Position numbers and translations under genes: made by a program. Positions 1 to 4,537 of a stretch of 13,355 nucleotides of DNA are shown here, in pieces. The notes under the pieces are model-generated. The model saw nothing but the letters and a program-made list of their open reading frames with translations, made no database searches and was not told the DNA's origin. The stretch spans positions 1-13,355 of the forward strand of contig JBFWLP010000090.1 in assembly GCA_050252075.1 (NCBI GenBank), read 5' to 3'. Within the stretch, counting starts at the first letter, position 1. Each line of letters begins with the position of its first letter. Source of the stretch: JAAYGT01 sp050252075. GTDB taxonomy: Bacteria > Pseudomonadota > Gammaproteobacteria > Burkholderiales > Burkholderiaceae_B.

Positions 1-165
1 CGAATCGGCCAGCACGGCATCCACCATGGGCAACAGGCGTTCGGCATGCTCGGCCGTGGCTTCGTGGGCACGCGCGTGAACCGTGACCGAATCGCGATCA
101 CGGCACAACAACGCCACGCTGCAAACAGGCGAGGACGTTTCCAGAGCAAGAAGATAATGCATCAT
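1..165 (-). CDS. tsaB: TsaB, tRNA threonylcarbamoyladenosine (t6A) biosynthesis protein, N-terminal 55 residues only
   Basis: Read on the minus strand, an open frame runs from ATG at 165 to the window edge. It begins MMHYLLALETSSPVCSVALL and contains HEATAEHAERLLPMVDAVLAD. This matches the start of TsaB/YeaZ: the first beta strands of the ASKHA fold (LALETS, then CSVALL) followed by the conserved H...AEHAERLLPMV helix. In the family, TsaB is the non-catalytic partner that pairs with TsaD, and with TsaE it makes the t6A modification at position 37 of tRNAs reading ANN codons, in the cytoplasm. Two adjacent ATGs (165 and 162) could each be the start. No Shine-Dalgarno is visible upstream, but a TAAAAT hexamer ends 6 bases before the first ATG, so the message may be leaderless. 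The gene is divergent from risA. The C-terminal part is outside the window. Confidence 0.85.
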   Translation of the reverse strand, partial: MMHYLLALETSSPVCSVALLCRDRDSVTVHARAHEATAEHAERLLPMVDAVLADS

Positions 166-171
166 GCTGCG

Positions 172-177
172 ATTTTA
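172..177 (-). promoter_or_regulatory. Candidate -10 element for tsaB (possible leaderless start)
   Basis: On the minus strand the hexamer TAAAAT (5 of 6 matches to TATAAT) ends 6 bases before the tsaB ATG. Transcription starting 7 bases after the hexamer would begin at the A of the ATG. The -35 side is poor: GGTACA with an 18-base spacer is the best seen. Confidence 0.3.
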
Positions 178-393
178 ACCGCAGGCCCGCCGGCGTGTAC
201 CCAAAGCCCTGCTTACAGCCGATGGCGTTATAGCTGTTTAGCCGACGCACCTGGGCACCCCCGCCCGTAAAATGCAGTTGCTGCTGAAGGGAATCGAAAC
301 GTAAGGCCCTGCCGGCGGAAAGGTTTCAACACTAAGACAGTTAATATCTTTTAGCGTGCACTTGAAAGAAGTTACAGAAAATAGAGCGCTAAT

Positions 394-421
394 TTGCAGC
401 AAAATCTAAAATATGTAATAT
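394..421 (+). promoter_or_regulatory. Candidate sigma-70-type promoter for risA-risS
   Basis: TTGCAG at 394-399 and TAATAT at 416-421 are separated by 16 bases, in the AT-rich part of the gap. The -35 matches consensus at 3 of 6 positions and the -10 at 4 of 6. A start near 428 would leave a leader of about 44 bases before the risA ATG. Other hexamers nearby, such as TTGAAA at 362-367 and TAAAAT at 407-412, do not pair with good spacing. Confidence 0.3.
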
Positions 422-471
422 CTTGCTACCAGACCCTGTACGGCACGCCGTCTCCCTGTTACATTTGCGCC

Positions 472-1206
472 ATGACTACACAGACTACTATTCAGGCTCG
501 TAAAATACTTGTCGTCGACGACGACCCGCGGCTTCGCGACCTGTTGCGGCGTTACCTCTCCGAGCAAGGTTTCAACGTTTTTGTCGCGGAAGATGCCAAA
601 GAAATGGGGAAACTCTGGCAACGAGAGCATTTCGACCTGCTGGTGCTGGATCTCATGCTGCCCGGCGAAGACGGTTTGTCCATCTGCCGCCGCCTGCGCG
701 GCTCGCACGACAACACCCCCATCATCATGCTTACGGCCAAGGCCGAGGAAGTGGATCGTATCGTCGGGCTGGAAATGGGCGCCGACGACTACATTTCCAA
801 GCCCTTCAACCCTCGCGAACTTCTGGCCCGCGTGAACGCCATCTTGCGTCGCCGCGGTACCGAAGAGCACCCCGGGGCACCCAGCCAGGACAACGAATCC
901 ATCGAGTTCGGTCCTTACGTTCTGAACTTGTCGACACGAACTCTTACCAAGAATAACGAAGCGGTGCCGATCACCACAGGCGAATTCTCGGTACTGAAGG
1001 TTTTCGCCCGCCACCCCAAGGTTCCGCTATCGCGCGACAAACTCATGGAGCTGGCACGCGGGCGGGAATACGAAGCCTTCGATCGTAGTCTCGACGTCCA
1101 GATCTCGCGCCTGCGCAAACTGATCGAACCCAACCCATCCAAACCGGTTTTCATCCAGACGGTGTGGGGCCTGGGTTATGTATTCGTACCCGACGGCGGC
1201 AATTAA
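472..1206 (+). CDS. risA: RisA/OmpR-family response regulator
   Basis: This 244-residue cytoplasmic regulator has a receiver domain (about 11-125) and a C-terminal winged-helix DNA-binding domain (about 145-240). The receiver shows the acidic pocket VVDDD (14-18), the phospho-acceptor D60 in LVLDLMLPG, T88 in MLTAK and K110 in SKPF. The effector domain shows TTGEFSVLKVF and the recognition region RSLDVQISRLRKLIE (205-219), ending in the wing VWGLGYVF. This is classic OmpR/RisA layout, and the close match to Bordetella RisA, with risS downstream, decides the name. I chose the ATG at 472 (MTTQTTIQARKILVVDDD). An in-frame TTG at 394 would add 26 residues not expected in the family and would start inside the candidate promoter. 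No strong Shine-Dalgarno precedes 472. risS starts 15 bases after the stop, so the two are probably co-transcribed. Known targets of RisA in Bordetella do not show which genes it controls here. Confidence 0.93.
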   Translation: MTTQTTIQARKILVVDDDPRLRDLLRRYLSEQGFNVFVAEDAKEMGKLWQREHFDLLVLDLMLPGEDGLSICRRLRGSHDNTPIIMLTAKAEEVDRIVGLEMGADDYISKPFNPRELLARVNAILRRRGTEEHPGAPSQDNESIEFGPYVLNLSTRTLTKNNEAVPITTGEFSVLKVFARHPKVPLSRDKLMELARGREYEAFDRSLDVQISRLRKLIEPNPSKPVFIQTVWGLGYVFVPDGGN

Positions 1207-1221
1207 CTCCCTGACCACGTC

Positions 1222-2613
1222 ATGCCCCATCGCGCCGACAGCCGCCGCCGCGGCAAGTCTTTTATTGGGTTCGGCCTCTTCTCGCGTTCCTTTGTCCTGC
1301 TTTCCGGCCTTATGCTGCTCAGTCTGGGCGCCTGGGTGCAGGTATTTTTCAATCTTGAAGAAGAGCCTCGTGCCCTGCAGATGGCGCAACGGGTCACCTC
1401 CACTGTCGGCATCACCCAGTCCGCCCTGATCTACGCGCCGGAAGCGCAGCGGCCGGATCTCGTTCTTGATCTTGCCACGAAAGAAAGCCTGCGCGTGCAG
1501 CCGCGTGACCGCGGCGATGTTCTGGTCCCCCCTCCCGACACCAGTTACTGGCGCATGGTCATTACCGAGATCAAGGCCCGCCTGGGTCCCGGCACACAAG
1601 TAATGTGGCGGGTGAACGATATGCCGGGCATATGGGTCAGCTTCACGCTGGGCAACGAACAATTCTGGCTGGTCTTCGACAGAGAACAACTGGGGCTGGC
1701 CACCGGCGTGGAATGGCTGGGCTGGGGGGCTTCGGCACTCCTGCTGGCCTTCATCGGAGCAGGTGTCAGTGCCAGTTTCGTCAACCGCCCCATTGCGCGT
1801 ATTGCCGAGGTGGCCAAAACACTGGCCCGCGGCGAGTTTCCCGCCCCGCTTCCCGAAACCGGCCCCACTGAAATTCGCGAGATGAACATTGCCTTCAATC
1901 GCATGGCGCGCGACATACGCCAAACGGAAACCGACCGGGAAATCATGCTGGCCGGTATTTCCCACGATTTGCGCACCCCGCTGGCACGCATGCGACTTGA
2001 GATCGAAATGTGCAATGTGCCGGAAGAAATCCGCCAGGCCATCGACGAAGACCTGGCACAAATCGATCACAGCATCGGCCAGCTCATGGAGTACGCCCGG
2101 CCCGTCAGCGCCGTGCCCGAGCACGGCGAAAACGTGTCCGAAGCCTTGCTCAATCTGTACGAACGCGAACGCATGCACACCGAATCCCTGGGCGGGCGGC
2201 TGGCAGCCACCATCGAGCCCGACCTGTACGCCCGCATCAGCGGCCACGACGTCAAGCGCATCGTCAGCAACCTGATCGAGAACTCCCGGCGCTATGGCCG
2301 CTCCACCGACGACGGCATTGCACGCATCGAGCTGGTGGCCTTCCAAGAGAAAGACAAAGTGGTCATCGAGGTAAAAGACCGGGGCGCGGGCGTTGAGCAA
2401 AGTGATGTAGAACGGTTGCTGCGACCCTTTTCACGAGGCGAATCGGCACGCACCGGGGTGAGCGGCGCCGGGTTGGGCCTGGCGATTGTCGAGCGCTTGC
2501 TGGCGCAGGTTGAAGGCACATTCCAGCTGTTGCCCCGCCCGTCGGGGGGGCTGGTCGCGCGTATTGAAATTCCCAGCGTCAGGCCTTCAAACGGCAGTTC
2601 TGCAACCGCCTGA
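1222..2613 (+). CDS. risS: RisS sensor histidine kinase (EnvZ-like), full length
   Basis: This 463-residue inner-membrane kinase is the likely partner of RisA. It has a short basic cytoplasmic tail, a first membrane helix at about 20-43, and a periplasmic domain at about 44-163 of the RisS type. The second membrane helix is at about 164-187, followed by a HAMP linker (about 184-237, starting VNRPIARIAEVAKTLARGEF). The dimerisation and phospho-acceptor helix has H248 in GISHDLRTPLARMR. The ATPase domain shows the N box NLIENSRRYG (N350, N354), G1 box DRGAG (386-390), F box RPFSRGE (401-407) and G2 box GAGLGLAIV (415-423). All catalytic boxes are present and the frame is unbroken. In Bordetella pertussis the orthologue is known to be disrupted by a frameshift, whereas this copy should be functional. 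The signal sensed is unknown. The start ATG has only a weak ribosome binding site; coupling to risA translation is plausible. Confidence 0.92.
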   Translation: MPHRADSRRRGKSFIGFGLFSRSFVLLSGLMLLSLGAWVQVFFNLEEEPRALQMAQRVTSTVGITQSALIYAPEAQRPDLVLDLATKESLRVQPRDRGDVLVPPPDTSYWRMVITEIKARLGPGTQVMWRVNDMPGIWVSFTLGNEQFWLVFDREQLGLATGVEWLGWGASALLLAFIGAGVSASFVNRPIARIAEVAKTLARGEFPAPLPETGPTEIREMNIAFNRMARDIRQTETDREIMLAGISHDLRTPLARMRLEIEMCNVPEEIRQAIDEDLAQIDHSIGQLMEYARPVSAVPEHGENVSEALLNLYERERMHTESLGGRLAATIEPDLYARISGHDVKRIVSNLIENSRRYGRSTDDGIARIELVAFQEKDKVVIEVKDRGAGVEQSDVERLLRPFSRGESARTGVSGAGLGLAIVERLLAQVEGTFQLLPRPSGGLVARIEIPSVRPSNGSSATA

Positions 2614-2621
2614 CAATAGCG

Positions 2622-2627
2622 TAGAAT
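2622..2627 (+). promoter_or_regulatory. Candidate -10 element upstream of the peroxiredoxin gene
   Basis: TAGAAT (5 of 6 matches to TATAAT) lies in the 65-base gap after risS, 51 bases before the peroxiredoxin ATG. No good -35 is seen 16-18 bases upstream. It may give the peroxiredoxin gene its own transcript in addition to read-through from risA-risS. Confidence 0.3.
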
Positions 2628-2667
2628 CGGGTAAGAGACGCGCCCAGCGCGCAAATGCAAACCCGTT

Positions 2668-2673
2668 CAGGAG
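2668..2673 (+). promoter_or_regulatory. Ribosome binding site that sets the peroxiredoxin start
   Basis: CAGGAG lies 5 bases before the ATG at 2679. It favours that start over the in-frame ATG at 2655, which would add 8 residues and has no such site. Confidence 0.75.
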
Positions 2674-2678
2674 TTCAC

Positions 2679-3227
2679 ATGAAAACCGTAGGCGATAAGC
2701 TCGAGCCCTTCAAAGTCATCGGGGTCAAGCCCGATTTTTGCCACCACGAGGAAAACGGCGTCTCGGCCTTCGAAGACATCACCGAAAGCTCTTTTCCCGG
2801 CAAATGGAAGGTTATTTACTTTTACCCGAAAGACTTCACCTTCGTTTGCCCGACCGAAATTGTGGGTTTCAACAACCTGACCGCCGAATTCGAGGACCGC
2901 GATGCCATTCTCATGGGTGGCTCCAGCGACAATGAATTCGTGAAACTGGCCTGGCGGCGTGAAAGCCCCGACCTTCAAAAACTGACCCATTATCAGTTTG
3001 CCGACACACTGGGCTCCTTGATCGACCAGTTGGGAATTCGCGAAAAGACCGAAGGGGTAGCACTGCGGGCCACCTTTATTGTCGACCCCGACAACGTCAT
3101 TCAGCACGTGTCGGTCAACAACCTTGATGTGGGGCGCAACCCCGAAGAAACCTTGCGCGTGCTCGATGCCTTGCAAACTGAAGAACTGTGTCCGTGCAAC
3201 CGCAAGGTGGGCGGCGACACGCTATAA
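2679..3227 (+). CDS. ahpC: AhpC-type 2-Cys peroxiredoxin (alkyl hydroperoxide reductase)
   Basis: This 182-residue cytoplasmic thioredoxin-fold enzyme should reduce hydrogen peroxide and organic hydroperoxides. The active-site motif PKDFTFVCPTE gives P50, T54 and peroxidatic C57; R130 (ALRATFIVDP) is the usual catalytic arginine. The C-terminal tail has two further cysteines in ELCPCN (C171, C173). That spacing recalls the actinobacterial AhpC (LCACN near its end), which has three cysteines and is reduced by AhpD, rather than the enteric AhpC reduced by AhpF. The protein stops only nine residues after C173, shorter than the Mycobacterium tuberculosis protein. No ahpD or ahpF lies in this window, so its reductant is unknown. 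It sits 65 bases after risS in the same direction, which suggests, but does not show, a link to RisAS. It converges on ispF. The symbol reflects the family; a neutral name 'peroxiredoxin' is equally defensible. Confidence 0.88.
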   Translation: MKTVGDKLEPFKVIGVKPDFCHHEENGVSAFEDITESSFPGKWKVIYFYPKDFTFVCPTEIVGFNNLTAEFEDRDAILMGGSSDNEFVKLAWRRESPDLQKLTHYQFADTLGSLIDQLGIREKTEGVALRATFIVDPDNVIQHVSVNNLDVGRNPEETLRVLDALQTEELCPCNRKVGGDTL

Positions 3228-3235
3228 CGCCCGTG

Positions 3236-3260
3236 TGGCGCCGCTGTCAAACCGGCGCCA
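3236..3260. terminator. GC-rich hairpin at the ahpC/ispF convergent junction
   Basis: TGGCGCCG (3236-3243) pairs perfectly with CGGCGCCA (3253-3260) around a 9-base loop that contains the ispF stop codon (3247-3249). It lies 9 bases after the ahpC stop. There is no T-run on either side, so it is not a classical intrinsic terminator. It could still pause polymerase or protect 3' ends in both directions. Confidence 0.35.
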
Positions 3261-3732
3261 GCAACGCCACCACGGTGGCGGCAATGCCCTCTTTCCTGCC
3301 CAGGTAACCCAGGCCCTCGTTGGTCTTTGCTTTGATGTTGACGCGATCGGGGGTGGTTTTCAGATCGTCGGCAATGGTTGCCGCCATCAGGCCGGTGAAC
3401 GGCGAGAGCTTCGGGGCTTGCGCGTGCACCGTCGCATCCAGATTCACCACTTGCCAGCCCGCCTCGCATACTCTGGCATAGGCCGTGCGCAGCAACACCC
3501 GGCTGTCCGCTCCTTTGTAACGGGCGTCGGTGTCCGGAAAATGCCACCCAATGTCGCCCAGGCCGGCGCCACCCAGCAGTGCGTCGGTTACAGCGTGCAG
3601 CAGCACATCGGCGTCGGAGTGACCCGCCAGACCATGTGTATAGGGAATAAGCACGCCACCGATCAGCAAGGGGCGATCCGGCACCAGCGCGTGCACGTCA
3701 AAGCCCTGGCCCACGCGAAAAGGAATAGCCAC
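3247..3732 (-). CDS. ispF: IspF, 2-C-methyl-D-erythritol 2,4-cyclodiphosphate synthase
   Basis: This 161-residue enzyme catalyses the fifth step of the MEP isoprenoid pathway: it cyclises CDP-ME 2-phosphate to MEcPP and releases CMP. It acts in the cytoplasm as a trimer. Zinc ligands are visible as D12 and H14 in GQGFDVHA and H46 in HSDADVLLHAVTD. Other family signatures are GDIGWHFPDTD (59-69) and KAKTNEGLG (134-142), which holds the conserved T-N-E. Length is normal for the family. The start is GTG at 3732, supported by AAGGAG 6 bases upstream; there is no ATG near the N terminus. It follows ispD with a 24-base gap, so the two consecutive-pathway enzymes form an operon; the intervening enzyme IspE is not here. 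Its stop lies in the loop of a hairpin shared with the end of ahpC. Confidence 0.95.
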   Translation of the reverse strand: MAIPFRVGQGFDVHALVPDRPLLIGGVLIPYTHGLAGHSDADVLLHAVTDALLGGAGLGDIGWHFPDTDARYKGADSRVLLRTAYARVCEAGWQVVNLDATVHAQAPKLSPFTGLMAATIADDLKTTPDRVNIKAKTNEGLGYLGRKEGIAATVVALLAPV

Positions 3733-3738
3733 TTTTTT

Positions 3739-3744
3739 CTCCTT
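3739..3744 (-). promoter_or_regulatory. Ribosome binding site that sets the GTG start of ispF
   Basis: AAGGAG on the minus strand is separated from the GTG at 3732-3730 by six A residues. It is the strongest Shine-Dalgarno sequence I noticed in the window and decides the non-ATG start. Confidence 0.8.
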
Positions 3745-3756
3745 GGCAAGCCGGCC

Positions 3757-4518
3757 TCAGGCCAGCCACCGTTCCATTAAATCGAAATCATCCGGCCAGG
3801 TAACCTTGAAGTTCCTGGCCGAACCCGCGATCAGTAGCGGGCGAAAACCCGCCAGTTCCATGGCCGATGCCTCATCGGTAATGGCCGGATTCCCCGGACC
3901 AGCAGCCTGCAAGGCCTGCAACAAGGGGCCGGCAGGAAACATTTGGGGTGTTTGCGCGGCCCAAAGCATCGACCTGTCGATCGTTTCCTGCACATGAGGT
4001 GCCTGGCCCGGAGCCCGGCCCGGGGACTGATCCGGCCCCTGGCCCGAGCCGCTGCCAAGGTGTGATCCGGGGTCAACGGCGGCCCGCTTGAGCGTATCGG
4101 CCACCGGCAACGCCAGTAACCCACCCTGCCCGGCCAGCAGACAAGCATCGATAAGCCGACCCAGCGCAGTCGTGGTCAGGCCGGGGCGGGCGGCATCGTG
4201 CACCAGCACCCAGTCGTGGTCGTACAGGCCGGCGTCCATTATGCCGTTAAGCACGGTTTGCGCGCGGGTTGCGCCTGCGCATGGGCGCCACACCGTGCGC
4301 GGTACATCCTGCAAGGCCTGCTCGACCCAGCGGTCGCCCGCCGTGACGATGACCCGCACCTGCTGCACACGGGCATCGGCCAGCAATGCCAACACCGCCC
4401 GCCGCAACATGGGCAGGCCGTTGATCAGCCGGTACTGCTTGGGACGGTCGGCCGATGGTCCGGCGGCACGCGTACCCGTGCCGCCCGCCGGCACAATTGC
4501 AATCAGTTTTTTATCCAT
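3757..4518 (-). CDS. ispD: IspD, 2-C-methyl-D-erythritol 4-phosphate cytidylyltransferase, with an expanded loop
   Basis: This 253-residue enzyme joins CTP and MEP to give CDP-ME, the third MEP-pathway step. The nucleotide-binding start IVPAGGTGTR (8-17) with RPKQY (25-29) is characteristic. So are VLVHDAARP (104-112), PVADTLKR (138-145), TIDRSMLWAAQTPQMF (179-194), ITDEASAMEL (213-222) and NFKVTWPDD (236-244). Compared with E. coli IspD (236 residues), the segment between ADTLKRA and TIDR is about 23 residues longer. It is rich in Gly, Pro, Ser and Gln (residues 150-173) and is made of two degenerate 12-codon repeats. In known IspD structures this region lies next to the loop and arm used for dimerisation; all active-site motifs remain. 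The ATG at 4518 has no clear Shine-Dalgarno. A -10-like sequence lies just upstream, so the leader may be only a few bases. It is divergent from mfd across 17 bases. Confidence 0.93.
   Translation of the reverse strand: MDKKLIAIVPAGGTGTRAAGPSADRPKQYRLINGLPMLRRAVLALLADARVQQVRVIVTAGDRWVEQALQDVPRTVWRPCAGATRAQTVLNGIMDAGLYDHDWVLVHDAARPGLTTTALGRLIDACLLAGQGGLLALPVADTLKRAAVDPGSHLGSGSGQGPDQSPGRAPGQAPHVQETIDRSMLWAAQTPQMFPAGPLLQALQAAGPGNPAITDEASAMELAGFRPLLIAGSARNFKVTWPDDFDLMERWLA
4000..4071 (-). repeat. Degenerate 36-bp tandem repeat inside ispD (two copies)
   Basis: Copy one (4071-4036 on the minus strand) encodes PGSHLGSGSGQG and copy two (4035-4000) encodes PDQSPGRAPGQA. The copies share P at position 1, G at 6 and G-Q at 10-11. 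On the plus strand, CCTGGCCCGGAGCC (4002-4015) recurs as CCTGGCCCGAGCC (4038-4050), and TGATCCGG at 4028 recurs at 4063. A one-base shift between matching blocks suggests small compensating indels after duplication. Two 12-codon units account for almost all of the extra length of this IspD. Confidence 0.6.
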
Positions 4519-4527
4519 AAGCGCTGC

Positions 4528-4537
4528 ATTTTATAAT
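4528..4537. promoter_or_regulatory. Overlapping opposed -10-like elements between ispD and mfd
   Basis: The plus strand reads TATAAT at 4532-4537, a perfect -10 that overlaps the mfd ATG at 4536. The minus strand reads TATAAA (4535-4530) and TAAAAT (4533-4528), 10-12 bases before the ispD ATG. A minus-strand start would give ispD a leader of about 3-5 bases. A plus-strand start would fall near 4544, inside mfd. -35 matches are poor on both strands (about 3 of 6), so this is sequence similarity only. Confidence 0.35.

Larger units (their letters stand above)
166..471. promoter_or_regulatory. Divergent intergenic region between tsaB and risA
   Basis: This is 306 bases without a convincing gene. 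The half next to tsaB (166-320) is GC-rich; the half next to risA (about 320-425) is clearly AT-richer, as expected for a promoter region. -10-like hexamers on the plus strand lie at 268-273 (TAAAAT), 342-347 (TAATAT), 407-412 (TAAAAT) and 416-421 (TAATAT). The 9-mer TAATATCTT occurs at 342-350 and again at 416-424, and GTTACA occurs at 371-376 and 458-463. These could be response-regulator sites, but that is a guess. A possible 10-codon reading frame at 272-304 has no ribosome binding site and is not called. Confidence 0.5.

Noticed and set aside
272..304. 10-codon leader-peptide-like frame (MQLLLKGIET)
   Set aside because: No Shine-Dalgarno, no regulatory codon run, and no attenuator structure downstream; short frames like this arise by chance.
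187..318. Inverted 8-mer CCGCCGGC (187-194) and GCCGGCGG (311-318) in the tsaB-risA gap
   Set aside because: The copies are 116 bases apart and purely GC; such pairs are expected by chance at this composition.
394..471. N-terminal extension of RisA from a TTG codon
   Set aside because: No ribosome binding site, it overlaps the candidate promoter, and it would add 26 residues before the normal receiver-domain start.
1027..2400. 457-codon open frame on the minus strand, opposite risA and risS
   Set aside because: It spans two well-identified genes on the other strand, its translation resembles no known family, and long antisense frames are common in GC-rich DNA with biased third positions.
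3079..3780. 233-codon open frame on the plus strand across the end of ahpC and all of ispF
   Set aside because: It is out of frame with ahpC and antisense to ispF, and has no plausible start signal or family match.
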